Of a stretch of 36,234 nucleotides of DNA, positions 14,972-25,000 are shown one piece after another (positions within the stretch are counted from its first letter, which is position 1; each line of letters begins with the position of its first letter). A program made the translations under genes and the position numbers. The notes under the pieces are model-generated. The model did not search any database. It saw only the letters and a program-made list of their open reading frames with translations, and was not told where the DNA came from. The stretch comes from a virus, in the IMG/VR virus record IMGVR_UViG_3300013111_000114, positions 1 to 36,234 of that record; one strand, given 5' to 3'.

Positions 14972-15460
14972 ATGCCAGATTTAATAGATCCTTCGGAAAT
15001 AATGTTTACTCCATTTGAACCGAAAACAAAGAACCGATTCATCATGTACGTTGAAGGAGTTCCTGCATATTTAATTAAAACAATAAATCGCCCTTCTATA
15101 ACATTTGAAGAAATAGAATTAGATCACATAAACGTTAAACGGTATGTGAAAGGAAAAGGGTCTTGGGAAACTTTAGAAATTACCTTATATGATCCAATCG
15201 TACCATCTGGTGCTCAATCAGTTATGGAATGGGTTCGTTTATCAAAAGAATCTGTAACGGGTAGAGATGGCTATTCAGATTTTTACAAAAAGGACATTAC
15301 AATTAATGTTCTTGGACCGGTAGGCGATAAAGTTGAAGAATGGACACTTAAAGGTGCTTGGATACAAGCTGCTAACTTCGGTGATTTAGACTGGAGTGCA
15401 AGTGAACCACTTGATATATCTCTCACATTGCGCTATGATTATGCCGTGCTTCAATTTTAG
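14972..15460 (+). CDS. gp19: tail tube protein (T4 gp19-like)
   Basis: The 162-residue protein matches the size and layout of T4 gp19 (163 residues), which stacks as hexamers to form the inner tail tube. Recognisable segments are FEPKTKNRFIMYVEGVPAYL, RPSITFEEIELDHINVKRYV, GKGSWETLEITLYDPIVPSG and the C-terminal LDISLTLRYDYAVLQF. A strong TAGGAG site lies upstream. It belongs with gp18 as the contractile tail pair but is separated from it by the endonuclease gene. Confidence 0.95.
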   Translation: MPDLIDPSEIMFTPFEPKTKNRFIMYVEGVPAYLIKTINRPSITFEEIELDHINVKRYVKGKGSWETLEITLYDPIVPSGAQSVMEWVRLSKESVTGRDGYSDFYKKDITINVLGPVGDKVEEWTLKGAWIQAANFGDLDWSASEPLDISLTLRYDYAVLQF

Positions 15461-15470
15461 GAATATATCG

Positions 15471-15680
15471 ATGTCATTTTTTACACAAATGCTTTCAGAT
15501 GATGCGAAGATTTCCAGTAAGAGATTTATTGGCTTCGCATCATTTGTAATGTTATGCGCAAGTTGGGTTGCTAATACATTCTTTAAGTTTGCTATTAGTG
15601 AAACTATATTAGAAAATTTTATGTACATCACCGTTATCGGATTAGGTGTTACTGCCGCTGAAAAATTCGGCAAAAAATAG
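15471..15680 (+). CDS. small two-span membrane protein
   Basis: This 69-residue protein has a polar N-terminus (FFTQMLSDDAKISSKR) and two hydrophobic stretches, about residues 19-38 and 46-63, ending with AEKFGKK. I chose the ATG at 15471 because TAGGAA precedes it; the longer frame would overlap the tube gene by 65 bases. Size and topology fit a class II holin or a virion/immunity membrane protein, but nothing in the sequence decides. Similar short proteins with a GLGVTAAEKF end occur in marine T4-like phages as hypotheticals. It lies within the tail module, 10 bases after gp19, and is probably co-transcribed with it. Confidence 0.6.
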   Translation: MSFFTQMLSDDAKISSKRFIGFASFVMLCASWVANTFFKFAISETILENFMYITVIGLGVTAAEKFGKK

Positions 15681-15717
15681 TTATAAATCGTTAATAAAAA
15701 ACACATAGGAGTCAGTT

Positions 15718-16464
15718 ATGGCAGAAGTAAAATTCCCTACGGAAGTGGTGGACTTACCGTCTAAGGGATTGTTGTATCCAAAAGACAGCCCACTTTCAAC
15801 GGGTAAAATTGAAATAAAGTATATGACAGCAAAAGAAGAAGATATACTTACATCCGCAAATCTAATCAAAAAGGGTATAGTTGTTGAGAAGTTAATAGAG
15901 GCTTTGATAGTAGATAAGTCAATTAAATCAAATGAATTGTTAATTGGAGATAAAAATGCTGTTCTCATCGCATCTCGTATTCTTGCGTATGGTAAAGAGT
16001 ATGAAGTAGAAATAGCTGGTCAAAGAGTAGAGGTTGATTTAACACAATTAAGCGATAATAAATTAGATGAGAGTTTAGTCGTAGATGGTAAAAATGAATT
16101 TGAATTTGAATTGCCAGCAACCAAAAGAAAGCTAACATTTAAATTACTTACATCAGGTGATGAAAAAGAGATAGAAAAAGAAATTGAGGGGTATAGAAAA
16201 GTTGGAGATGGCATTGGTTATGATTTAACTACACGACTGAAAAGTCAAATAATTTCAGTTGATGGTGACGATAAAAAAACTACAATAAATAATTTTGTAG
16301 ATAATGAATTTTTATCGAGAGATTCAATAGCTTTTAGAGAATATTTAAATAAAATATCGCCAGATGTGGATATGACATCTACATACATAGATTCAGATGG
16401 AATTGAGAAGGAGTTTACGGTCCCTATGACCGTTACGTTTCTTTGGCCTGCCGCCGGAGTATAA
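15718..16464 (+). CDS. gp26-like baseplate/tail assembly chaperone
   Basis: The 248-residue protein resembles the T4_baseplate family (gp26-like). It has the N-terminal VDLPSKGLLYPKDSPLSTGK, then IEIKYMTAKEEDILTSANLI, a middle domain with FELPATKRKLTFKLLTSGDE, and a C-terminal PMTVTFLWP. Its place just upstream of the tape measure gene is where long-tailed phages encode the G/GT tail assembly chaperones. Its 3' end overlaps an ORF in the +1 frame (16430-16663) that carries a family-typical continuation, so a fraction of ribosomes may shift frame to make a protein of about 310-315 residues. TAGGAG precedes the start. A TATAAATC, close to the T4 late consensus, lies at 15682-15689. Role inferred from family and position. 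Confidence 0.75.
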   Translation: MAEVKFPTEVVDLPSKGLLYPKDSPLSTGKIEIKYMTAKEEDILTSANLIKKGIVVEKLIEALIVDKSIKSNELLIGDKNAVLIASRILAYGKEYEVEIAGQRVEVDLTQLSDNKLDESLVVDGKNEFEFELPATKRKLTFKLLTSGDEKEIEKEIEGYRKVGDGIGYDLTTRLKSQIISVDGDDKKTTINNFVDNEFLSRDSIAFREYLNKISPDVDMTSTYIDSDGIEKEFTVPMTVTFLWPAAGV

Positions 16465-16663
16465 ACCACAACTACACGAAGAAATATTTCAAATAAGCTT
16501 TAACTCACAGAGTATGTTCTCATTTTCTGAGGTATACAACATGCCTATATATCTTAGAAAGTTTTACTTTAAAAGGTTACAAAAACATTACAAAGAACAA
16601 GCTGAAGAGATAAAAAAAGCTAACCAAAAAAATAAAAGTAAGCACCCAAATTTCAGAAAATAA
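16430..16663 (+). CDS. tail chaperone extension in the +1 frame (candidate frameshift product)
   Basis: This frame opens after a TGA at 16427-16429 and ends at TAA 16661-16663, overlapping the end of the gp26-like gene. It encodes PQLHEEIFQISFNSQ, then MFSFSEVYNMPIYLRKFYFK and a Lys-rich helix. The pattern LHEEIF followed by FSEVYNMPxYLRxFY is what I recall of the partner segment in T4-like gp26 proteins. There is no ATG, GTG or TTG between 16430 and 16513. The first start, ATG 16514, has no clear ribosome site and would drop LHEEIF. Expression as a +1 (or -2) fusion is therefore the simplest reading. CTTTGG at 16441-16446 allows a CUU-to-UUU slip as in prfB, which is one possible site. A separate 49-residue product from 16514 is the alternative. 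Confidence 0.65.
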   Translation, partial: PLRFFGLPPEYKPQLHEEIFQISFNSQSMFSFSEVYNMPIYLRKFYFKRLQKHYKEQAEEIKKANQKNKSKHPNFRK

Positions 16664-16670
16664 CATAGTT

Positions 16671-16684
16671 TGATATTTATTATT
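16671..16684 (+). promoter_or_regulatory. candidate promoter motif before the tape measure unit
   Basis: TGATATTTATTATT lies 51 bases before the ATG at 16722, in the short gap between the chaperone extension and the small basic gene. It shares TGATATTTAT exactly with the copy at 28846. Confidence 0.35.
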
Positions 16685-16721
16685 GAACCAATCCACACAA
16701 AAAACCTTATGGAGAATCGAA

Positions 16722-16913
16722 ATGGGTTTATTAGATAAACTTGTAGATAAAATTATCGACAGTGCTAAAAAGAAAAAACAAAGCGCTTCTGTAAAGAGGG
16801 CTATTAAAAATAATCCTGCATTAAAAAAAGCTATGGACAATCATCAAAAAGCAGTTGATGTATTAAAAGTCAAAGTAGCTCAAATGGCAAAAGAAAAAGG
16901 TATAAAACTCTAA
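16722..16913 (+). CDS. small basic helical protein upstream of the tape measure
   Basis: This is a 63-residue, Lys-rich, fully helical protein (MGLLDKLVDKIIDSAKKKKQ, then ASVKRAIKNNPALKKAM and a second helix). The start at 16722 is chosen because TGGAG precedes it; an upstream in-frame ATG at 16683 has no ribosome site. Short proteins of this type (LVDKII followed by NNPxLKKAM) are familiar in front of tape measure genes in marine myoviruses, with no known function. One base separates its stop from the tape measure start, so the two are likely translationally coupled. A role in tape measure folding or initiation is only a positional guess. Confidence 0.65.
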   Translation: MGLLDKLVDKIIDSAKKKKQSASVKRAIKNNPALKKAMDNHQKAVDVLKVKVAQMAKEKGIKL

Positions 16914-16914
16914 A

Positions 16915-18987
16915 ATGGCTACCAAAAAAGATGTAGATAATGCAAAAGCGATAGCAGCTGCTAATAAGGCTGCAGCACAAACAGCCAAAGAACAAGCGGC
17001 TCACGAAAAAGACATCGCTAATTATAAAGATAAAACTCTAAGAGCTTCTCTTTCCGCTCGTGGTATTTCCAAAGAAGAATATCTAAATGCACAAAAAAGA
17101 GCTAGAGATGAAGCACTAGTAACCAAACAAAAACAAGACCAAGCTAAGATTGGAAAGACTACAGCAAGTTTAACTCAAAAAATAAATAAGTTATTAGATT
17201 CTGGTGCTGGTGCTATATTAAAATCATATAATTTAACTGAACAATTAGAACAATCGCAACAAGCTGCAGTTCTATCTACAGGAGATCTTCAAAAAGGTTA
17301 CAATTTAGTTAATGACGCACAACTAGCAGCTGTTGATGCAATAAAAGCTGGAACATTTGATGCTAATGGTTTTATGGAGGATTTGGAAGAACAATTTGAA
17401 GGTATGAGTGATGAAGCAAAAGAAGCTTTAGATACTATGAGAGATAGCTTAAAAAGTTTTTCTAAAACAGCAGAAGAGGCTGGAAAGGGTTTAGAAAATG
17501 CTCTAAACATAGACGCAAAAACATTAGATGGTTTAGAGGGTGCAAGGGATAAATTAAAAGAATATTCTGCTATAGCATCAAGCCCAAAATTAATGGGCGC
17601 TTTTGCTATTGGACTAGCAGTAAAATTTATGACAGATTTTGTTGGGAAAGCCTTAGAGGTTAAACAAAGTTTAGGTGTATCTGCAGTAGAATCTGCAAGA
17701 ATAGCTACCAACCTTAAAGCTGCTAGTGTTTCAGCTAAATTATTTGGTGGTAGTGCTGAACAAGCAGAAGCTGCTGTATTCAGTTTAGAAGAAAATTTTG
17801 GTTCACTTGATAATATATCATTAGGTGTATCTACTAAGGTTGGTGCTTTAACAGGACAATTTGGATTGGCTGGTGATAGCGCTGGTAAACTTTTAAAATC
17901 TTTAGAGGGTGTAAGTGGTGCTTCTTTAGAAACAAATATTGAATTAACAAAAGCTATTGGACAATTAGCTAGGGCTGAGGGTGTATCACCAGCAAAAGTA
18001 TTAAATGATATTGCCGAAGATACAGAAACATTTGCTAAATTCGGAAAAGATGGTGGAAGAAACATAGGACAGGCTGCTGTTCAAGCAAGAAAGCTCGGTG
18101 TTAATATGGCAACTGTTGCTGGTATAGCCGAATCACTACTAAGTTTTGAAGAATCTATAGAAAAACAAATGGAAGCGTCAGTATTACTTGGTAGACAATT
18201 AAATTTAGATAAAGCTAGAGAATTAGCACTTTCAGGTGATTTGGATGGGTTACAAAAAGAGATAGTAAATCAAGTAGGTAGTCAAGCAGACTTTGAGGCT
18301 ATGAATGTTGTTCAGAGACAAGCTTTGGCTGATGCTGTAGGAGTTCAAGTTGGTGATTTAGCAAAGATAGTAGCTGGTGATAAGACATCTGCTGAATTAG
18401 CAAAAGATGCTGCTGCAGAAGAAGAAAAAAGAGTTAGTCTGATGACAAGATTAGCTGAACAAACAGCAAATCTTAATGTTGCTAGTTTGATAGGACAGGG
18501 AATAAATACTGCTATTGCTGCTGTAACTATGACAAGATTGGGAACTGAAGAAGCTATAAATAAGACAAAAGGAAAAGGTATATTATTAGGTGCAAAAGAT
18601 TTAGCAAAAAATGCTGGAGGAGCAATTGCCACACTAGCTAAAGGTGCTGGTTCTATATTTTCTTCATTTGGTATGATTCCTTTTGGAATTGGTATACCAC
18701 TTGCTATAGCAGCTGTTGCTAGTATGTACGCATTAGCTAAAAAAGCTAAAGGTAGTGTTCCAAAATTAGAAACTGGTGGTGTTGTTAAAAAGACTGGTAT
18801 GGCTGAAGTACATAAAGGTGAAGCATTTTCAGGTACTAAAAACGAAATGGGCTTTGGTGGTACTGATATGACAGCCACCAATAATAAAATAAATGAAACC
18901 AATAGAAAACTTGGTGTATTAACAGAAAAAATGGAATTTTTATTAACTAAACAAATCAGAGCAACTCAAGATGTTCAAATGGGGTAG
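16915..18987 (+). CDS. tail tape measure protein
   Basis: The 690-residue protein has a long Ala/Lys/Glu-rich helical N-terminus (about 1-210) and a hydrophobic segment near 222-243 (LMGAFAIGLAVKFMTDFVGK). The helical middle includes ASVLLGRQLNLDKARELALS and VVQRQALADAVGV. A second hydrophobic segment lies near 583-606 (MIPFGIGIPLAIAAVASMYA). The C-terminus has ETGGVVKKTGMAEVHKGEAF, a motif common in tape measure proteins. It would set tail length and pass into the host envelope at infection. Translation probably couples to the 63-residue gene before it. It is longer than T4 gp29 (590 residues), which predicts a somewhat longer tail. Confidence 0.88.
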   Translation: MATKKDVDNAKAIAAANKAAAQTAKEQAAHEKDIANYKDKTLRASLSARGISKEEYLNAQKRARDEALVTKQKQDQAKIGKTTASLTQKINKLLDSGAGAILKSYNLTEQLEQSQQAAVLSTGDLQKGYNLVNDAQLAAVDAIKAGTFDANGFMEDLEEQFEGMSDEAKEALDTMRDSLKSFSKTAEEAGKGLENALNIDAKTLDGLEGARDKLKEYSAIASSPKLMGAFAIGLAVKFMTDFVGKALEVKQSLGVSAVESARIATNLKAASVSAKLFGGSAEQAEAAVFSLEENFGSLDNISLGVSTKVGALTGQFGLAGDSAGKLLKSLEGVSGASLETNIELTKAIGQLARAEGVSPAKVLNDIAEDTETFAKFGKDGGRNIGQAAVQARKLGVNMATVAGIAESLLSFEESIEKQMEASVLLGRQLNLDKARELALSGDLDGLQKEIVNQVGSQADFEAMNVVQRQALADAVGVQVGDLAKIVAGDKTSAELAKDAAAEEEKRVSLMTRLAEQTANLNVASLIGQGINTAIAAVTMTRLGTEEAINKTKGKGILLGAKDLAKNAGGAIATLAKGAGSIFSSFGMIPFGIGIPLAIAAVASMYALAKKAKGSVPKLETGGVVKKTGMAEVHKGEAFSGTKNEMGFGGTDMTATNNKINETNRKLGVLTEKMEFLLTKQIRATQDVQMG

Positions 18988-18997
18988 GAGAAAGTAA

Positions 18998-21793
18998 ATG
19001 TCATTGGTAGATTTATTATCAGATCTTGAAAAATTTAAGTATAATCAAACATCTCCAGATAAGATAGATTCACAAATTGAAAAGGGAGTAGATAATTTCC
19101 CAAATACTGATGCGTCAGGTTTTACACCTAAAACTGATTTAGAATCTTTATACCATAAAGTAAAGGAAGGTAATGTTGGAGATAAATGGCCAGGAGCAGC
19201 TCCGTCTTATGAGAAGAATAGATTTGAAACCTTTGATCATTATGAAATTCCAAAAAAATATAAATCAAAATTAGTATTAAAGGGTGATGGGTTTTATAGT
19301 ACTTGGGAAGATACTCCTCAATTTACAAGTCCGTTTATGGAGACGCCATCCGACTATATTAGTAAATATTCTCAACCACATACGCCAAGTTTAACGTTTA
19401 CAGTACCATCAGTTAAATCTAGTATGGATGGTGGACTAACTAATGTAGGAGATATACCAGAACAAACTTTTGGGGGTCCGCCACCATTAGGAAATAGAGA
19501 TGCACTTGGCGCACATGGTTATCCATTTATGATTGTACCGATTAGTACTTTTACAAGTAGATATTCAACAAAATATAATTCATTAACATTTAAAGTTAAA
19601 CAATTTTCTATAAATGATCAATTCGGATACTCATTTAAGAACGAGCATATTCCACGTGCACATAATTTCAAAGACGCAATTACAAAATTGAATCACGATA
19701 CTCATTATTCAAAAATTTCTATAACTTGGGATTTGGATAATGGGATTACTTCAAACCATATACCTAATTATGTGAATAGAAATGGTGCGATTGGTGAAAT
19801 AGATGGGAAATGGCCCAATATAATTAAACCGGCTAATATATTTCCAAATCATCAATTAACTACAAATTTTTCATCTGAATCACAAACTCATCAAATACCA
19901 ACTAATGTTTGGGATACAAAAAATGAAATGCCGGTGAGGGGCGGTAACTCATATTCATTTATAGATGATTTTAGCACCGCTGAATTAAAATCTGATAAGT
20001 ATCTAGATACGATAAATGAGAAATTTAAATTCGGAAAATCCATAGATGGGAAAACATTTCTGAAAGTTCCTGGTGGAATTAGTGAAAATGGTGTTCTAAT
20101 AGAGAAATCTTTCAGAGAAGTTTCAGATCCACATAATATCGCAAGCTTTAGGCAACCATTTATATTAAGACCAATTCCAACTGAAGATAAAGATATTCCT
20201 GGAAACGGTAGATGGGGATTTGATCCAACGCCCGTCCCTCCGGAAAACGGTGGATTTTTAGGTGAAGCTGCTTCTGAATTCATAGGTGGGTTCTTTAGAG
20301 GCGCTCCTACATTTACTGGGTTGGTTGAAAGAAATTTAGTAGATAAAGTAAGGATTGGTAAATTCTTATTAACTCCTGCTGGTATAGGGTTTATTGGAAA
20401 ACAATTTGTTTTGCAAGCGCTTAATCCTACATTAGAAAGTAAGATTTATAATCCACTGTCATCTTTAAGTTTAGTTGGAGGTGGAGATGTATTTAACTCA
20501 ATCGGCGATATGGTTAGAGGTGATGGATTTGATGCAAGTGGAATTGCTAGTGCGTTAGGTGAGATGATTGCAACAGCTGCTCTACCAATAGGACATCCAG
20601 AACGCCATTTTGGTGGTGGTAGATATGAAGATTTTGTTCCACTTAAAACTTTACCGGACTTTATTAAGGATAAGTTTCCAGGTGACATGCAATCGATATT
20701 AGGAGGACTAGATTTTTCAAAACCTAATTTAGCTTTTGGTAGTAGAATAGGGATGCAGAGTAATCCTGAAATCATAAAGAAAACTACAATAAATTTAGGT
20801 TGGGCTGGAAGTTATACAGTAGGAGGATCAGATTTAAAAACAAGCCTCTTAGTTACCAATCCAAATAAGTATCTATTTCCAATATCATCTGCTCCTAAAT
20901 CAATACATAAGGGAACACCATCCTTTACAGGAACAGTGGATTTAGCTGATACAAACGCTACTAATATTACGACTAAAAAGGGCGGAACATTTAATAAGGA
21001 AACATCTGTAGGTGGATTGGTAACAAAACATGCAACTTTAAGTTATGCTGAATTGAATAAAATCAATGTATATGATGATAGGACTGGAAAACACATCCAA
21101 ACACCACATGAATTAAATCATCGGAAAACTGTAAATGGGGAATCCACTTTGGAAGGTGATGATATAATAGAGAAGAGAAGCTCGGGTTGGAGTATAAATG
21201 CTGGTATAAACGGAAAAGATAAAATAAACTCATTAAAGTATGGAAATGATTACGATGATATTTCAGGACACGACTTCATAAAATTCAGATTCAAAGATGT
21301 AATAAATAATAAATACATTATATTCAGAGCCATCATAGAAGGAATTTCAGATAGTATTAATCCTGAATATGGTGAGGAAAAGTATGTTGGTCGTCCTGAT
21401 AAAGTGTATGTATATCAAGGCGCAAGTAGAGAAATAAGTTTTACATTTAAAATATTTCCTAAATCAAAGCAAGAACTTCCAATACTAATTGAAAAAATGA
21501 ATTATTTAATTGGATTATGTTATCCTACATATACGGAATCAGAGCGAATGGTAACACCATTTATAGAATTAACAATAGGTGATATGTTTGTTAATACTCC
21601 TGGATTACTTTCTTCTTTATCAATGACTGTTGAAGATACATCTCCGTGGGAAATAGAAGAAGAAAAACAATTTCCACATTACATAACTGCACAATGTTCA
21701 TTTAAACATATTGGTCAATATAAATTACATAGCCTTGGAAAACATTATGATTATAAAGATATACCTGATCAACTTACAATTGAGGGTCAATAA
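18998..21793 (+). CDS. large baseplate protein
   Basis: In this 931-residue protein the C-terminal 250 residues, from DFIKFRFKDVINNKYIIFRA through RPDKVYVYQGASREISFTF, PILIEKMNYLIGLCYPTY, ELTIGDMFVNTPG and CSFKHIGQYKL, are a conserved module seen in large baseplate or tail proteins of T4-like marine phages. The N-terminal 650 residues are Gly/Pro/Ser-rich, with no family I recognise. No transmembrane segment is obvious, although residues 420-520 are Gly/Ala-rich and moderately hydrophobic (FLLTPAGIGFIGKQFVLQAL). GGAG precedes the start. The stop overlaps the next gene by one base (TAATG). By position between tape measure and gp53-like genes it should sit at the tail tip or wedge. Confidence 0.7.
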   Translation: MSLVDLLSDLEKFKYNQTSPDKIDSQIEKGVDNFPNTDASGFTPKTDLESLYHKVKEGNVGDKWPGAAPSYEKNRFETFDHYEIPKKYKSKLVLKGDGFYSTWEDTPQFTSPFMETPSDYISKYSQPHTPSLTFTVPSVKSSMDGGLTNVGDIPEQTFGGPPPLGNRDALGAHGYPFMIVPISTFTSRYSTKYNSLTFKVKQFSINDQFGYSFKNEHIPRAHNFKDAITKLNHDTHYSKISITWDLDNGITSNHIPNYVNRNGAIGEIDGKWPNIIKPANIFPNHQLTTNFSSESQTHQIPTNVWDTKNEMPVRGGNSYSFIDDFSTAELKSDKYLDTINEKFKFGKSIDGKTFLKVPGGISENGVLIEKSFREVSDPHNIASFRQPFILRPIPTEDKDIPGNGRWGFDPTPVPPENGGFLGEAASEFIGGFFRGAPTFTGLVERNLVDKVRIGKFLLTPAGIGFIGKQFVLQALNPTLESKIYNPLSSLSLVGGGDVFNSIGDMVRGDGFDASGIASALGEMIATAALPIGHPERHFGGGRYEDFVPLKTLPDFIKDKFPGDMQSILGGLDFSKPNLAFGSRIGMQSNPEIIKKTTINLGWAGSYTVGGSDLKTSLLVTNPNKYLFPISSAPKSIHKGTPSFTGTVDLADTNATNITTKKGGTFNKETSVGGLVTKHATLSYAELNKINVYDDRTGKHIQTPHELNHRKTVNGESTLEGDDIIEKRSSGWSINAGINGKDKINSLKYGNDYDDISGHDFIKFRFKDVINNKYIIFRAIIEGISDSINPEYGEEKYVGRPDKVYVYQGASREISFTFKIFPKSKQELPILIEKMNYLIGLCYPTYTESERMVTPFIELTIGDMFVNTPGLLSSLSMTVEDTSPWEIEEEKQFPHYITAQCSFKHIGQYKLHSLGKHYDYKDIPDQLTIEGQ

Positions 21794-22086
21794 TGAGATA
21801 TAAAACTGCAAAACAAAAACGTGACAATAATGGTAATAGATATTTTGCACCAACTACTGTTCCAAATATACCAATAAAGGATAGTGATATATTTGTTTAT
21901 CCGATTTATGGTGATAGGTTTGATACTCTTGCTCAAAGATATTATAATGATTCTAACCTTTGGTGGATAATTGCAAAGGCTAATGAAATTGGTAAAGGTC
22001 AAATAGGTTTATCACCTGATAAAAAAGTAAGAATACCTACAGTTATAGAAGATATATTGGAATCTGTTAATAGAAGTAATAGTTAA
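21793..22086 (+). CDS. gp53/LysM-like baseplate protein
   Basis: The 97-residue protein contains YGDRFDTLAQRYYNDSNLWW followed by IIAKANEIGKGQIGLSPDKK and VRIPTV. This LysM-like fold is found in baseplate wedge gp53 and in gpX-like tail proteins, where it helps attach tail-tip proteins. It is much shorter than T4 gp53 (196 residues) and consists of little more than that domain. It overlaps the preceding gene by one base and is followed two bases later by the next, so all three are likely made together. Confidence 0.7.
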   Translation: MRYKTAKQKRDNNGNRYFAPTTVPNIPIKDSDIFVYPIYGDRFDTLAQRYYNDSNLWWIIAKANEIGKGQIGLSPDKKVRIPTVIEDILESVNRSNS

Positions 22087-22088
22087 AA

Positions 22089-25000
22089 ATGATAGTAAGT
22101 TATATAGATAAAAAAATTCAAGAAACTTTGAAAGCTAGAGAACGTGCATTTGCTCGTAAGGGTCAAAGTAGCGGAGAAGCTAAATCTGATGATATATCAT
22201 TTTCAGATATAATGTCACGTACTGTTTATATTAGAATGGCGTCTAATAAAGAGAATAGTGAATTTAATGTTATGATAGATGGTGGTACGGAAGTTTCAGC
22301 TAATGTAAGATATAGAATAAATAAAGAAGGTGATGCAGAAGCTTATACAAATACTCCATCTACCAGAAAAGGTTATGGATTTAAAGAAGATGGTACTGGG
22401 TCTTATAGGGGAACTAAAAGTTCAGGTATAAGACCAATTTCTGGTATAAAGGATATTTCAGTTGAATATAAAGGTGGTTATAAAGCGATTAGAAAAGGAA
22501 CTATTAATTGGACTGTTGGTTCTCTTGAAGATTTGGATAGACTCACACCTCATTTTTTAACTATAGGTCAATCAGTTGCTTTAGAGTGGGGATGGCAGTT
22601 GGCAGATAAAAAAGATACTAATGTGGGTAATTTTATTACAATTAAAAATGTAAATGATAATAATGTAATAGATGTAAATAGTGACTTATTTGATAATCCA
22701 ATACCAACTCTTATTTCAAAGGGTGGTGATTATGATGCAATGGGTGGAATAATATCCAATTTTGAATATAAATTAAGAGAAGATGGTGGATTTGATTGTG
22801 TTACTTATATAACTTCTTTAGGGGGTAGTTTATTTAAAAAATCTATGGATAAAGAGGGGGAAATTGGATTAGGCGCTGTATATGATAAAGATGCAATAGT
22901 TTTACAAGATGAAGAAGATATTGAGAATATGGGCGGATTTAAAAAATCAGATTTTGATGGTCTCTTACATGGAATTCTAAATTTGAAAAATATAGTTTCA
23001 GATTCATTTGCTCGACATTCTGGTAGTAAAGAAATGGGAGGTACATTAATACATTCAAGTGAAAAAGATAAATATAGTATAAGAACAAAATATAATCATA
23101 ATTTAATTAGAATCGCAGTAAATTATACAAATGTTCATTATTTTGTAAGATGGGGTTGGTTTGAGGATAATATTTTAACGAAGTATTTATCTTTAATTGA
23201 TGATAAAAAATTGACATTGACATTTAGAAGTATAGAGTTAGATGAATCAGGTAAATATAAATCCTGTTATATTTCAAATAATAAAAAGAATTTAGTTCCT
23301 ATCGACCCACTTAAATTTATTTTGTTTGGTCAAAATCCGTCTGGTGGTAATTTAGCTTTTACAGGTGAAATTAAAAAGGAGGAAAAGAAAAATATAATTA
23401 AAATATTTGATAAGCTTGCGACATCAAAAGAGTTTCATAAGTTTTCTGTTGAAGAAAATGATAACATAGGACAGATCAGAAACATATATGTTAATATAAC
23501 AGAAATTCAGAAAGCGTTTGGTATAGAGAAAAATATATCCAATGAAAAATATGGATATGTTGATCAAAATAAAGTTAAACCTCCATCAACAATAGAGGCT
23601 GGATTGAATAGTTTGTTGAAATCAATTGAATCAAATTTTTATAATCAATGGAAGTTTAATATAGTTTTAGATACAAATAATACTAAAAATTTAAAGATAG
23701 TTGATGAAAACTATGTATCTCCTGGAGATGAAAATAATGGTGAAATAATTTATAGTAAGTTTGATGATGTTGGGAAAATGTCGTCCAATGGAATTTATAA
23801 ATTTCCATCGTTTAATGTTGGTAGTATAGTGAAAGGTCAAGATTTATCATTTAAAATTCCAGACTCAATGGCTGTTACTGCTATGTATGGTTCATCTAAT
23901 GAAAAAAGTTTCGCATCTGAAGAATACTCTAAATACAATAAATTAATGTTAATAAATAAGAAATTTGATTCAACTAAAGACAATGAGATGGATAATTTAT
24001 CTGTAGCTTATTTAAAACATAATGAGATTGGAAATATTCGAGCGGAAGAGAATAAAAAAATTACTGCCGAAGGTGGTTGGAGAAGGGGTAGGAGTTGGTT
24101 AAGATATATTAAAACATCTATAAAGAAAAATGAATCTGATGCTGTAAAAATGAGTCTTAAAGATGATAGAAATTGGTCTTATGAAAATGGAACATTTACT
24201 CTAACGTCTGATAACAGTGATGCTGTTATGACAAGCGATAACTATTATATTTATGATGAAGATAATTTTCATATTGTAATGAAACCAAAAGCTGCTCAAG
24301 CAGTTCGTGACTTTTTTAACTCACCAAAGGAAGGATCTAAATATTTAAGTACTTTTTTTTTAATTCCAGCTGAACTTTCTTTAGAAGTTGATGGTATAGG
24401 TGGAATTCAACCTGGAAATATATGCCAAACTGATTATATCCAAAAAAAGTATAATGAAAATGTGGAAGTTGATGGAAATTCATACGGTCCTTTAACATTT
24501 TTCCAAATATTTGGTATAGATCAAAAAGTAGATGGTTCAGGCTGGACTACATCATTGAGTACAAAGATGAGAGTGAATACACATTCGATGGGAAAAGTAG
24601 AAGAATTTTTTATTTTAGAATATTTAAGTACATTAAGCGATAGATCTTTTGATCAAAGCGGTGATACTTCTGTAGAAGTGGATTATAACGAATTAGATGA
24701 AGAAGAGAAAGAAGAATATAAAATAGTTGTAGGCGCGGCGGCAGGGTTTTCTGGTGAAACAGAAACTTTTGTGATACCTCAAACGGGGGAAAAAGTTGAG
24801 ATTGAACCATTATTAAAAAGTGATGCAGATGTAAATGCTGTTATAAATGAAGAATCAAAGGGTGAAGTAAGCAATGTTCAAAGTGATGTTGAACGTAAAA
24901 AGGATGTTCAAAAAGAAAAGGTGGTAAATACGATAACGGATGATGAAGTAGAATATATAACAGATGAAATCTTTGAAGCGATAGATTATTGGATGGGGAC

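Noticed and set aside
17298-18065. 255-codon open frame on the minus strand inside the tape measure gene
   Set aside because: It mirrors the Ala-rich, low-stop composition of the plus-strand gene, has no ribosome site and a Ser/Pro/Ala-biased product typical of an antisense shadow.
18345-18902. 185-codon minus-strand frame in the tape measure C-terminus
   Set aside because: Shadow of the plus-strand reading frame; the hydrophobic look comes from the reverse complement of Ala/Lys codons.
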